From Monocercomonoides exilis (taxonomy: Eukaryota > Preaxostyla > Oxymonadida > Polymastigidae), in contig LSRY02000017.1 of the NCBI GenBank assembly GCA_001643675.2, forward strand, positions 744,001 to 808,000: a stretch of DNA of 64,000 bases. The letters run 5' to 3'. The position numbers were made by a program, and so were the translations under genes. Of the stretch, positions 48,050 through 59,317 are shown piece after piece. The notes beneath the pieces are model-generated. The model worked only from the letters and a program-made list of their open reading frames with translations, was not told the DNA's origin and searched no databases. Numbering within the stretch: position 1 is the stretch's first letter; each line of letters starts with the position of its first letter.

Positions 48050-48720
48050 ATGGAGAGGAAAGGATTGCTGAAGGAGGAAAGAAAGAAAAATCAATATTCC
48101 CGATTATAGAAATCATTGTGATCATAATATGCGTTATTCTGTTTGTTATCATTGTTGTTCTGGCTGTTCGTTGGAAGAAGGCAAGGAATGAGAACAAAGA
48201 TCTAGAGATGATTGTGGAAGACACAGTGAAAAAGGATCCGAAGTTGATTGAGATGACCACGATGGAGATGTCACCAGAGAAGCAATGGTGAAGAGCGGAG
48301 AGAGAGGCAGAGAGGAAGAACGATGAAAGGATCAAGAAGAGGGTGTATGCGAAAAGCTTGGGACACTCGGAGTCATCAGAACATCTTCTGTCTGAAAGTG
48401 GTTCCACAGAATACATCTTGGGAAGAGATTCAGACAAGATCCCTGATTGGGCACTGGAGAAGGTTGATGAAAAAGAAGAGGAAACAAGGAAGAGAACTCC
48501 ATCACATTCCATTTCATCCACTTCAACAACTGATTCAGATTCAACTTTTGTTCATGGGGAGGATCTGTGTCCAACCACCTCATCCATGTCGAATCTGGTG
48601 GATGTAATGGCCTGCGAGTCTCCGCACGAGAAGCTGATTGTGGATCTGATGGATTTGCTGTTCATATTGCTTCATAGAAGTGAGAAAACTGAGGTAAAGA
48701 TAAGAAATTTGGTAGATTGA
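48050..48720 (+). pseudogene. Membrane surface protein C-terminal tail remnant
   Basis: One frame has a basic lead, a transmembrane segment (IIEIIVIIICVILFVIIVVL), then RWKKARNENKDLEMIVEDTV and, after an in-frame TGA at 48289, KSLGHSESSEHLLSESGSTE and WALEKVDEKEEETRKRTPS. It then runs LCPTTSSMSNLVDVMACESP and HEKLIVDLMDLLFILLH. I recognise this as the conserved TM plus cytosolic region that follows beta-helix ectodomains in oxymonad surface proteins, upstream of a kinase-like domain. That is memory-based. The frame ends at 48718 before the kinase-like part, and no ectodomain precedes it. Confidence 0.6.
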
Positions 48721-49106
48721 ATGTTTGTCAATCTTTTTCAGAACAAGAAATGGTTTGTTTTTGAGATGATATCAATGCATCTTGTCATCCATTCCAGAGG
48801 TTTTTTTTTTCGCATAAGCAACCCAAAAAAAAGGTTCTTTAAAATAATTAAATTTAAAATCACATTGTTATTTTAAATTTGATAACTGAATAAAATATGT
48901 CTATTTAACAAAGATTTTTGCAAATTGAAAAAAACATAACACTAGAGTTAATATTGAAAGAAAAAAACGTTAAATTGTGTTTGATATGAAAATAAATACT
49001 ATTATATATTAATATTTATTTATTTCAGTGTTCAATTCCACAGAGGGTTGAGAAAAACTAAAATTGCGATTTGATTAATGAAAGCTCCGAAAAGCATAGC
49101 AAATTT
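48721..49106. other. AT-rich spacer
   Basis: No feature supported. Confidence 0.5.
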
Positions 49107-49110
49107 CATA

Positions 49111-49112
49111 TT

Positions 49113-49191
<79 letters not shown>

Positions 49192-49245
49192 TTTTATTTT
49201 ATTTTATTTTTTTCTTTTTTATTTTATTTTATTTTATTTTATTCA
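49111..49245 (+). repeat. (TTTA)n tract grading into (TTTTA)n
   Basis: About twenty TTTA units to 49193, then TTTTA units to 49245. Confidence 0.95.
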
Positions 49246-49359
49246 ATGATTTTTTTTATAGGAGAGGGAATAAAAACAAACCCAACATTTGAAGAGGAGA
49301 TAGCTAGAGCCGAATCAGGAACAAAAACATAAGCATATTCAGTCGCCGTTCTGACGGGA

Positions 49360-51480
49360 GGAATTCTTTTTTGAAGGAAAATCAGATTGGGTCATCGGAG
49401 GGAGAACGAAATTCTTCCTCCAGGCATGGGGGGACATGAAAGTGAAGAGAATAATCTTTAATGGAGTTAAACCTATGTAGAATCAGAAGTCGGCAAGAGG
49501 AAAATTGGGTAAAAATGAAGTTACGAATGGGAAATGGTTCATTGAAACAGAGAAAGATCCAGAAGAAAGAACACCTTAGGTGAGGGAATGAATTCAAAAT
49601 TGAAGTGTCAGGGAGCTGTGGAAATCGGAAGTCAAATGTCTTTGCAACTTGTATTTCAATAACAAGAAGAACGGAAAAAATCTTCAAGTCTTGGACTGCC
49701 TTTCTCTGAATGGATCGTTAAAGGAGGATCATTTTAAGATGGAAATCTTACGCACTAAAGAAAAGCTTCTTCCTAGGTGGTACTTTGCAACATCTTTTAA
49801 CATCATCCATGCATATTTTTAAATTCCATAAAACGAATATTTTATCCCTCAACTTGAATTCAAGTTCGAAAACAATAACTTAGCATTTTATTAAATACCA
49901 TTCGGAACAAAAGATGCTCCTCACATCTTCACCAAGGTGATGCGAGAAGCAGCAAATAAAGTGAGACAGAAATGGAATTTTCGTTGTGCATTGAACATCA
50001 ACAACGTGCTCCTCTTTTTCCAAAATACAGAAGAGCTTGCAAGAATAACGCAAGAGATTGCTCAATGGTTCGGAACGTTGGAGTTCATCATCAACTAGGA
50101 GAAGTGCGAGAAAGCTGCCAAACAAGTGATCATGCATCAAGGATAGACATGAAATACGAACCAGATGAGTGTTTACTTGGAACAGGAGAGGAGGATGAGC
50201 TTGTGTGCAATGTGCAAGAGATGGGAAAGGATCGCTATGTGAAACGTGCAAGTGAGAACGAGGCGTTATGCGGGATTAGTTGGATGAATCAGTTCATTCA
50301 GATTTATTGTGAAAGACACCACAATGCACATGAATACGCTTTTCGAATCCCCAACCAAGGCAGTCAAGAAGGCGGGGTGGGGTGGATCATTCCGACTCAG
50401 TCCCAAGGTCTATGACCAAATACAATACTGGCAAACCCGTCTTCTCATCAGCCAACCACGCAAACTCAATTCGTTTCAGCCATGGCAGGCAATTCTGACA
50501 ACCGATGCTTCTCAGACAACAGAGGGAGCAAACCTGCAAATCGCCCGAAAGAAGTTAGTCTTCTACACATCATTCAGGGTGGCAGACAGAACACAATCAT
50601 CCAACTCACGGGAGTTGCTGGCAATATAACAATCACTCCGGTACTTACATCCACTGCTCAGGGAGCAGAGAATGAAGCGCCTGCTGATCGGATCGGACAA
50701 CAAGTCAGCAGTTTTCAACATCAATCGTCGGGGAGCAGGAAGGAATCTGAGATGTCTATTGAAGAGGATTCACAGTCTGTTGACAAAGGAACAGCTGGTG
50801 GTGAAAGCAGTTCTTTTTCCGGGAGCGAACAATATAGAAGCAGACGCCCTGTCTCGTTAAGGGTGAGCGAGATACCACCAGATATGCAACATAGTTATGG
50901 AAGACGATCTGAGAAGAATGAAAGTTCGACCTTTCATAGACACATTTTCATTTAGTAAAAACAACAAACCAAGAAGGTGGAGCGGAGTAGGAAGCCATAT
51001 GTTCGAAGACAATCTCTCTTGGAAATGAATCAAGGAGAAAGTTAAAGACTTTTCACTGATTCTTCTTTATCTCTTGACGCTTTGGTAGACAGAAACGGAA
51101 AAACCGAAAGCGATTTTGCTCCTGTCGAATTGGAGAGGATAGATGTGGAGTCTTCTCTTGGGAAAGTCAATGACATGGTTCATTATCTGGAATCATAGCA
51201 ATTATTGTTTGAAGCCGGGAATGTGAATGACTCAAGCGGGTACTACGCTTCCACCGGGACAGCACATGGCAGCAAAGTTATGGTGAGACAAAGAGGTGAA
51301 CAATTTTATTTCAGAACAGCAGAGAGTAACAACATTGACAAAAGAATTGCCTTGGAAGTGAAAGGGAGCGTGTGCGAGAATACGTGAATTGTGTTTTCTC
51401 ATGGATATGCTTTATATTGCAAGACGACATGCTTTCTGGATGGAACTGAATGCCAGAAGGAGTGGAGTTGTTAAATAAAA
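49360..51480 (+). pseudogene. Degenerate DIRS-like RT-RNase H fragment
   Basis: Plus-strand pieces in several frames match the tyrosine-recombinase retroelement polymerase further downstream. They include KVKRIIFNGVKPM (49440), NLQVLDCLSLNG (49680), PFGTKDAPHIFTKVMREAAN (49900-49960), NNVLLFFQNTEELARITQEI (50000) with the YLDD region replaced, WQAILTTDASQTTEGANLQI (RNase H, 50480), LLIGSDNKSAVFNINRRGAG (50675) and FPGANNIEADALSR (50815). Many stops and shifts. No recombinase and no flanking repeats were found, so this is an internal fragment older than the copy at 53-57.6 kb. Confidence 0.75.
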
Positions 51481-51557
51481 GGCTGTTGCATCGACTTTAT
51501 TTTTTAAAGTGACAACTGTATTTGTTATTAAGTGTTGAGTCAGAAAAATTCAGCTAT

Positions 51558-51814
51558 TTGTATAATTCTTTTTGAAAAGTCGAAAACGTTTTTCATGTTG
51601 ATTTAATTTAATCTTCCTAATATGATCATTTTTTGCCATTTACACATCAAACTTAATTATTTTGCTAATTCATAATTTCACACCTATTTGATAAGAGGAA
51701 ATGTCCGTTACATGGATGTCTGATGGATTAATTGCAAAAAATGATCAAATAAGGAAAATATTGTATTAATCGGCAAATAAAACATTTGCCGACTTTTCAA
51801 AAAAATTAACCCAT
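51558..51814. mobile_element. MITE C, about 257 bp, decayed
   Basis: Left TTTTTGAAAAGTCG block near 51568 and right CGACTTTTCAAAAAAATTAA then CCCATG at 51790-51815 are inverted copies. A second inverted pair, TGATCATTTTTTGC, lies closer to the centre. Related to MITE B by the GAAAAGTC motif. Confidence 0.65.
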
Positions 51815-51989
51815 GTTTCTCATTTCACAGCTTGTGTTCGATTGAGACAAAGAAGAAGAAGCAATGGCAAACTCTATCTGCAGATCGTATTTCAGAACTT
51901 TCATTCCACAAAAAATATTAACCTTAATGTTGTCTCCCAATCAGTTTTTTGATTTCAATGAAAGGCAACCAAAAAATGATCTGCTCAAT

Positions 51990-52910
51990 TGAAACAACAT
52001 TTCATTTATGTTCATCGTTTTATTCATGTAATTTTCAACGTTCTGCTTTGCCAAGTTACCCACAATCTTTATGCAACGTTCAATTGTTACGCAGGATGCA
52101 ATCTACCTGAACACGAAGATGAAGACACAATTGCAAAGGTCGTTCATAACAATCGCAGCTATTCACCCGGATCAAGGGAAAATATTTTCTTGAAGAGCCC
52201 TATTGGAGTTATGGATGAGAGTGAAACAGATATATCCTTATCGCGACATGTTTCTTCTTAATACAGTTGTGAAAACACCACTAACAGTCAATGGAGTGAG
52301 AAAAGTGTCAAAACATACAATGGATCAAGTGGGAATTTCAAAAATGTGCAGATCGTAAATTGAAAGCTGACTCAATTATTCCTAACTCCTTGAAGGGGGT
52401 TCCGGAGGTGCTAATTGTGCATCGTGCAAGGTTGTTACCAACAGCGCATACACATTCACGATCATATTTCAAATCAAACATATCAGTAGAAATGCAGCAA
52501 ATATTGGCTGTGCCTTTCCCAGTAGCCTTCTCCCCTCAGTCGTCTCTCAACCCTGGGCAAATGTTTTACATTCACAACTGCTTCAGCTTCCAGAACCTAT
52601 AACGTAAGAAACTATGGATCCCTCGTTGTATATCTCACAAACATTTCTTGCAACCCATCCAGTTATCATTTTCAGCTTGCTATCCAGCACAACTGTTCAC
52701 ATGGACAGCTTTCTCCCAAAACCCCCTTCTCGCACAATCACCATAACGTCAAACACTCAAAATGAACTGGCTTCAAATACAATTAACCAACAGATAAAGG
52801 AAAAGATAGGAAAAACAGAGACAAAGGAGACTGTTAGAGAGAAGGAAACAGTTCGAGTGAAGGAAAAAACGTTCATGGGTGAAAAAGTAACAAATCCCAA
52901 TTAACGAAAC
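51990..52910 (+). pseudogene. Unidentified decayed coding-like DNA
   Basis: Short plus frames with Cys/Asn/Ser-rich texture (LYATFNCYAGCNLPEHEDED at about 52065-52125; TNISCNPSSYHFQLAIQHNC near 52640) that might come from a surface-protein gene, ending in a Lys/Glu/Thr-rich piece at 52790-52900. Stops and shifts throughout; no family assigned. Confidence 0.3.
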
Positions 52911-53061
52911 TCCATGAACAGTAATGTTGAAAATAAATCGGCTGCTTTTGAGAATAAAGAGGCTAACACCATTTAATTTAAAAAGAATAATCAAAAGTGC
53001 AACACCTCTTTCCCACATGTTTAAATTTTCTGGAAAAGTTCCTTTTGTTTAATTTTCAAAT

Positions 53062-53161
53062 AATTAAAGTGCATAAGTACCTTAATTATCAAGAAAGTGT
53101 TTCATCAATTCCTTCTCTTGTTTGAGAGACGCCACAATCAATGGGTCAGTCGCCACATTTG
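53062..53161 (+). repeat. Left inverted terminal repeat of the DIRS-like element
   Basis: Core GTGTTTCATCAATTCCTTCT then CTTGTTTGAGAGACGCCACA. Inverted copies at 57344-57412 and 57577-57647. Confidence 0.9.
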
Positions 53162-53165
53162 ATCA

Positions 53166-54085
53166 ATGATGTCTGCTTCACAATTCTCTCCGATTGTTGG
53201 ACTTATGCCGTCGGCTGATTCTGCAATGCAGAACAGTGGGGCGCAAAGCCAACCAGGGACCTTATCTCAACCGAACATCTTTTCTTCCGCTTCAATTTTT
53301 TCGCCTTCGTCATCGGAAAGTTTGACACAGGATGTGACCCATTCGGATGATAGAGAGGAAAACGAAGATGACTTAGAGATATCTCAACGTATTTGTCAGG
53401 AGTTTGAGGACATTTTTGGAAAGGCGCCAAATTTTTCAATTTTTGATCTAAAGCTTTCCACTATATCCGTCCGAGAGGTTGTTGGGGAGTATTCAACACA
53501 GGATTTTAGCCCATTGTTATCTCAAGAACCACCAGCTTCCAAGAGAACAAAGAACTGGATTAACGATGCGTTAGATCAGGCGGGTTACAAGATGGAGATT
53601 TATCTTTTCCAGGCAATAAAAGCTGCACCCATAGGCTTAGCCGAGATACCGACTTCAAAGGAAGGTGCAAAACAATGACTAGCTGACATCTTGATTTTGA
53701 TTACCAAGGCTCTTCAAGAGGCACGAACGGTTCGAATTCAAGGCAGGTTTGGTTTCAGGGCTGCCACATTAATGAGCACAGACGCTTCAACGGGAATCCT
53801 CACAGAGAGACAGGAACTGATTCTCAGAGAAGCAAGACAAGAAGCAAAGTTTGAGGGAGGTTTCCAAAGACCAGCATTTCCTCTTACACGAGTTCAGCCT
53901 TCTGCAAGAGAACAACCATGAACACTTCAAAGAAGACTTGATTATCCAATTCCTCGTTCTTACGCACAGTCTTTTCGGAGATACCACCGGTCCTCAGCGC
54001 TCGCAGGAAGACAGCAATTCGGAAGAAGGAGGAGCCAGAGCGGTCGGAGCAGGAGACCAAGGGGGCTTCAACAATTTTAGGTCCA
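53166..54085 (+). pseudogene. DIRS-like gag
   Basis: The frame from the ATG at 53169 runs through a TGA at 53676 and another at 53919, then to about 54080. It starts with a Ser-rich acidic lead (SHSDDREENEDDLEISQRIC-like). It has a helical core (NWINDALDQAGYKMEIYLFQ, then ALQEARTVRIQGRFGFRAAT and ERQELILREARQEAKFEGGF) and an Arg-rich end (RSYAQSFRRYHRSS, RSQSGRSRRPRG). Position before RT and the basic tail suggest a nucleic-acid-binding structural protein. Similarity to known gags is by layout only. Confidence 0.65.
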
Positions 54086-54139
54086 GTTCACAAGGAGACA
54101 GAGCAGAGGAGGCAAATAGGAGGAAGAACAGCATTGTTT

Positions 54140-55867
54140 ATCTCGGCATGGAAGCGAATCGGAGGAGAGAAATTGATAAGCAGAGGAGTGCAGGCCATGT
54201 GGAAGAGCAAACAAGCCAGAAAATCTCTCAGCCAAGTGCAGTTCAGAGACGGAGCGTTGCTTCTCAACCAATAAAAGATCCAGGAATTCAAGATGATATT
54301 TGAAGAACAAATACAAACAGGAGTCGTTATCCCGATGGAGCAGAAGTATGTGAAATACAGAAACAATGTATTCCTCATTCAAAAGAGGTCAGGCAGCTGG
54401 AGACAAATTCTCGATTGTCGGAAACTGAATGCAGCGGTAAAAAGAACACATTTCAAATGCGATGGAGAGAAAACAGTGGAACGGCTGACAAGAAGGAAGG
54501 ATTACGCTGTATCCCTAGACTTGGAACAAGCTTATTACTAAATCCCAGTCTCAAAAGAACTAATGCCCTATCTTGCTTTCAGATTCATGGGAAGAGACTA
54601 CTCCTTCAAAGGCATGCCTTTCGGCTTTGTAGATGCATCGCGTCTGTACACACATATTATGAGGAAGGTGACAGCGGAGATAAGAAGGAGATGGGATGTC
54701 AGAGTCATTGCCTATTTGGACGACCTACTTTTTCTGCATCAAGATCAGCAAATCTTGAAGAACATAATACAGGAGATAATAGTATTTTTGAAAAGTCTCC
54801 GTCTGCTGATAAACAAGAAGAAGTGCAACCTCATACCGAGTTCGCAGTTCAGTTTCCTGGGATTCGAATGGAACACAACCAGCTTCGATGTGTGTCTAAC
54901 GAAGGAAAGAAGAAAGGCAGAGCGAGAGCTGTGTCACAAGTGTGAAAGAAGGTGCATAAGAGCCAAGACTGTCAGAGTGAAGGATTTCGCATCATTCGTG
55001 GGAAAGCTCAATGCAACGCGCTTCGTTCTTTCAGACGCATCTTTGCACCTCCAATCCATCTACAAATTGTTGCAGAAAGGAATTTTAACAAACGGATGGG
55101 ATGGAATGATGAAGCTGAATGCGTCAATCCTCCTGCAGATAAGAATATGGAGATGGATGTTGATGAAGAACCACAGACGCAGACTAACACCAGTGTTTAT
55201 TCCAGAATCAGTGCTAACAACAAATGCATCAGAATGCTCCTTGAGAGCAATTCTCAGAATAAGCAGGATGCAACCGGATTGTCACAGTTGTTTTCCGTTC
55301 ACCGTGAAAAACCAATCATCCAACTTCAGAGAATTAAAAGCAGTAGAACTTGCTTTAACTCACTTTGCCCCAATCCTATCAGAAAGTCGGATATCACAGT
55401 TACAACTTCGGTCAGACAATTCGGCAGTCGTTTTCAACGTGAACAGATGGAATGCAGGAAGGAATTTTCGCCCGACACTCAAAAGGATATGGACATTGAA
55501 GGAGAAATTGAATATAGTCCTGAAAGCAGTTCATCTCCACGGATTGCAGAACACAAGAGCCGACGTATTGAACACCCTGGAAAGAGCAGGATACCACAGA
55601 ATGATAGAAGATGAACTCTTTCAGATTCTTGCAGCGCTTAAAGTAACTCCAACACCGGACGCCTTTGCAGCTCAACACAACCACAAGGTCGAGCGTTGGT
55701 GCGGAATAGGAAGTCCGTTGGGAGAAGACGGTCTAGAATATCCATGGAAGAACGAGTGCGTTCTGGAACACCTTCCAATTCCTCTGATTCCAATGACGAT
55801 TCGGAAGGCACAGAAGGAGAGAGCACCAGTAGTATTACTCCTGCCGAACTGGAAGGGGCAGAACTGA
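54140..55867 (+). pseudogene. DIRS-like reverse transcriptase-RNase H
   Basis: One frame with stops at 54272 (TAA) and 54539 (TAA) but no shift. Pre-RT AWKRIGGEKLISRGVQAMWK; RT fingers RSGSWRQILDCRKLNAA; DYAVSLDLEQAYY; FKGMPFGFVDASRLYTHIMR; catalytic RVIAYLDDLLFL. RNase H: VLTTNASECSLRAIL (first Asp now Asn), FRELKAVELALTHF, LRSDNSAVVFNVNRWNAGRN and HGLQNTRADVLNTL. Copies retroelement RNA into DNA in life. The wording of the RNase H (SDNSAVVFNVNR, QNTRADVL) is characteristic of DIRS/Ngaro polymerases. The first RNase H Asp to Asn change and two stops show inactivation. Confidence 0.9.
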
Positions 55868-57338
55868 GATGTGTTATTGGAGAAGACGCATCATCGGACA
55901 TTCGAATGGAGGAGTCTGAGAACAGTGTTGAGAAAGGGGCCATCAATGACAAACACAGGTGCATGTCTCCCTCCAGGCAGATTGAGAGTCATATTGATCA
56001 ATCCACCAGAGAGAAAGGCGAGAGCTGGTGGAAAAGGGCGTTGGAAGAGAGATCTTTCCCAGTTTCATTGGCAGAGGAGTGTAAATCGGGAATTGCTCAG
56101 TCGACGTGGGATGGATATTTATTCGGCTTCGCGCATTTTGGAGAACAGTGGGAAAAGAGTGATATGGGCATAATTCCAGAGGATATTCATGAATGGGCCG
56201 CTCGATGTTCGAGTATTTTCATTACACTCAAAGACAATGGAATGAAACTGTCATGTTTGTAACTTATCCGCTCAGCGGTTTCATTCTTCACAAGCTTGGT
56301 TTTCAACACAAATTGGGGGATATTCCTGTAATTAATTTATTGTTCCGGGGGGTTTAGAAGAACGGAGATGACAAGAAAGAAGAAGATTCAAGAGATCTGG
56401 AATCCGAAGACCATTCTGACATACTTTTCTAATCTTGGAGAAAATCAGAGCTTGAGTTTCAAACATCTGACTATGAAAGCCATTGTGCTCACCATGCTAT
56501 TCACTGCGTGCAGGTTTACAGAGTTGGAGAGAGTAGATATAATAAGATCAATATTCGAGCATGAAGGAATATTCCTGGACACAAGGCTCAAAACATCGCT
56601 TAATCGAACAGAGATTGCCGTTCCTTTTTTAAACGAAACCCGATTATTTGCCCAGCTTCGGCCATTCAGGTTTTGTGGGAAGAAATACAAAGAAGAAGAC
56701 CAGATGGTAATAAATCGTTTTAAAATACCGAAACTTTTCATCATCTAACAGTCGAAGGTATCAGACGATTGGCAAAGGAGACATTAAAGGAGGCAGGAAT
56801 CCCAAGCCATTTCACTCCTTATTCAATAAAGGCTGCAACACTTTCAACGCTCACCATGTCTGGAATTCCACCAACTCAGATTGCGAAGTTTGCCCGTCTT
56901 TCCCCTAGAACAGACACTTTGGTGAAGCATTATGTGAAGACCAATCTTGCTTCAACCTTGGGGAAAGTGATTGCCTCAACTATGAACGTTCCCAGTGAAG
57001 AGTTAGCAATCAAACTGTGTGCCGAAGATGGTGGCAAGGCGTGCGTCAGTCCAGAAAGAGACCAGAAGAACAAAAAGGAGAGACGAGCAATGGAATCTGG
57101 GATGGTACTGAGGGACAAGAAGCTCCTGATGAAGTCAGGTTTGAGTGAGGAAGAAGCTAAAGATACTGTTGAATTCCCTTATAGAGTGGATGAGCCTGAT
57201 GAGGAGATGGAGGAATCGAAGTCACTTGGAGAACAATTCATTATTCGAACAAGATCACAAGCAAAAAAAGAGGAAGAGAGCAACAAAGCAAAGAAGACGC
57301 ACACTGTGGTAGTAATGATAAATTCATCATCCAACTAA
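55696..57338 (+). pseudogene. DIRS-like tyrosine recombinase
   Basis: N-terminal frame 55696-56262 overlaps the RT end and contains a core-binding-like stretch (SLAEECKSGIAQSTWDGYLF). After a shift, 56368-56748 gives the catalytic lead MKAIVLTMLFTACRFTELER with the first Arg. After a second shift, 56769-57338 gives FTPYSIKAATLSTLTMSGIP and RLSPRTDTLVKHYVKTNLAS with the presumed nucleophile Tyr in KHYVK. The box II HxxR pattern appears as YSIKAA, with Lys where Arg is usual. It ends in an acidic/Lys-rich tail of about 60 residues. Integrates circular DNA intermediates in life. Two frame breaks make it dead. Confidence 0.8.
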
Positions 57339-57343
57339 TTGAT

Positions 57344-57412
57344 TCTCTCAAACAAGAGAAGGAATTGATGAAACACTTTCTTGATAATTATGGTACTTAT
57401 GCACTTTAATTA
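57344..57412 (-). repeat. Internal complementary region of the DIRS-like element
   Basis: 69-bp reverse complement of the outermost left end (53062-53129), six bases after the recombinase stop. Confidence 0.85.
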
Positions 57413-57576
57413 AAAAAGAAAGTGGAGAATCAATTCCTTCTCTTTGCCCACCACCGTTTTCACTCCCACCCTTTGAAGTTCTGTTTTCAAAACTGTTCGT
57501 GTTTTTTGTAGTTCCTTCTCTTTGCGCCTTTTGGTTTTATAAGCGCAAAGTGGTTTTTATCCAATTCACCAGAACA

Positions 57577-57647
57577 CACAAATGGGCGACTTACCCATAC
57601 ATTGTGGCGTCTCTCAAACAAGAGAAGGAATTGATGAAACACTTTCT
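57577..57647 (-). repeat. Right inverted terminal repeat of the DIRS-like element
   Basis: Reverse complement of 53092-53161 with small changes near its inner end. An additional partial direct copy (ATCAATTCCTTCTCTTTG) lies at 57427-57444. Confidence 0.8.
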
Positions 57648-57654
57648 TTTTTAA

Positions 57655-57815
57655 ATAAAAATTTCATATTTCGATCAAATTTCTGTTTTCACTCACAAAA
57701 CCACACGCAAAATAATATAAAAACAATATCAAGATTTTGAAATCATAACAGTGAAATTTGGTATGTGAGAACAGAAATTTGATGAAAATATTAAACTTTT
57801 ATTTTATTTGAAAAT
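57655..57815. mobile_element. Truncated MITE B-like relic
   Basis: Inverted pair TTCATATTTCGATCAAATTT then CTGTT (57661-57685) and AACAGAAATTTGATGAAAAT (57770-57789) matches the inner arms of MITE B (17545-17570 and 17665-17690). Its outer left part is missing where the DIRS-like element ends. Confidence 0.6.
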
Positions 57816-58904
57816 TAACATTATGAATTTTTCAAAATAAATTTGACACATTAAAGAAAAGAAATTACACCCACTTTTTCTGAGAAAATATTGTTTTTCA
57901 CAACATCCTATCAGATCCATTCTCTTTAAAAATTCTAAGCATTTTGCTTAACATACACATTAATTTTTTCTTTTATCTTTTGATTTTTTTTCTTATCTCA
58001 TAAAAGTTCATTATTAACAAACATCTATTTTTTAATAGCATCAATACCTCTTTAAATTGAAAACAAAATATTCCAAAAATTGAAATAATCTCTTTCTTTA
58101 ACACTATTATCACTTTTCAAAAACGAAATCTGCGAAATAAATAATTATTTCAAATAATTTAACTGCCTTTATAGTGATTTTTAAAAGTGTTTCAATATAT
58201 TTTCAAAAAATAAACCATATTTGCACAAATCACATACGCAATTACGCAAACATAAAAGTTTTTAACAATAAATAATTCGAACAATTCACTTTAAATTTTC
58301 CGATTTGTTAGTTTTCACGTAGTCTTGAAATTCTAGACATATTGACATTTCGAAAAACATTGTTCAAATGTTTTCAATTATATCAGAATAAAAATTTAAA
58401 TTAACAAAATATAAATTATATTTGATTATTGAAATAATTCCGTTTTTTTCGATTTTGAATTTGATTATTTGTTTGTGAATAAATAATGAATTATTTTTTC
58501 GAATGTTATTATAGATATTAAGTATTATTAAGAAAATTATCATTGAAGTAATTTTTTCATATGTTAAAAAAAGATGTAATATTTTGTGATATGTATTTTT
58601 TAAACATTTCTTTAATATATTTTTTTATAAATAATAAATTTTTATATTTAAAAGTTTTTTGTTTATCTAATCATATTTTCGAAAATTTATTTAATAAGAA
58701 ACAAATAATGAAGAAGTCACTTATTAATAATTTATTGTTTTTAACAAAAAATAATATCATTTTATTGTTATTGAAGTTGTTTTTATATATAACTTTATTT
58801 ATCATTTAAACAGGAATTATTGTGTTAAACAAAAAAGAGATGAAATTGTGAATTTCTTTTTTCTGAAAGACAATATAGAGAACTGAATTTATGAATAAGT
58901 GATA
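57816..58904. other. Very AT-rich non-coding stretch
   Basis: The only open frame (58561-58809) is composed of Phe/Leu/Ile/Asn/Lys as expected for AT-rich noise. No RNA or repeat seen. Confidence 0.55.
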
Positions 58905-59282
58905 CAGTTTGCGCAAAAAATATCGGAAAAGATCGATATCTTATTAACCGCAAGAAGAAAAATTCTGACAATTTTCCTCAAAATATACCCTATCAATACA
59001 AACTCATTTGACATACAAAACTTTCAAAATAGCTTCATTTGTGCTCAAAATAAATAATTTTTGAAATTTTCGGAGAAATAGGATTTTGAGTTTCTCCGAG
59101 ATTTTAATTATTATTTTTTCTGAACTCAAGCGAAGCTGTACTGAAAGTCTTGAATGTCACATGAGTTTGTATTGAAGAGATATATTTTGAAGAAAATAAA
59201 CAGAATTATTCCTCTTGCAGTTATTGTGAAATCGATCTTATCCGGTATTTTGAGCGATGTCCAGCTTTTTTTGCGCAAACTG
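58905..59282. mobile_element. Foldback MITE, 378 bp
   Basis: Ends CAGTTTGCGCAAAAAA and TTTTTTTGCGCAAACTG. The two halves are imperfect inverted copies for nearly their whole length (for example CAATACAAACTCATTTGACA on one arm against CAATACAAACTCATGTGACA on the other), so the RNA or single strand would form one long hairpin. Terminus family differs from MITEs A-C. Confidence 0.85.
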
Positions 59283-59317
59283 AATGAGTGATTATTTTTG
59301 AATTCATTATTTCCATG

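Larger units (their letters stand above)
53062..57647 (+). mobile_element. DIRS-like tyrosine-recombinase retroelement
   Basis: A 4.6-kb element with gag, RT-RNase H and tyrosine recombinase in that order. The left end (53062-53161) is repeated in inverse orientation twice on the right: at 57344-57412 (69 bp, one or two differences from 53062-53129) and at 57577-57647 (against 53092-53161). Inverted termini plus an internal inverted copy are the hallmark of DIRS elements (inverted terminal repeats and internal complementary region). All three genes carry stops or shifts, so the copy is dead but young enough to read. Confidence 0.85.

Noticed and set aside
49111-49245. TTTA/TTTTA tract as a telomeric or CRISPR-like array
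   Set aside because: It is a simple tetranucleotide/pentanucleotide microsatellite with no unique spacers and lies inside the sequence.
12964-57338. Possible recoding of TGA as a sense codon, because several broken genes keep frame after TGA
   Set aside because: TAA stops occur in the same broken genes (transposase, RT), intact genes use TGG freely for Trp, and frameshifts are also present. Ordinary decay explains it.
58561-58809. 82-codon hydrophobic frame
   Set aside because: Composition is that of random AT-rich DNA; no start context or neighbours support a gene.
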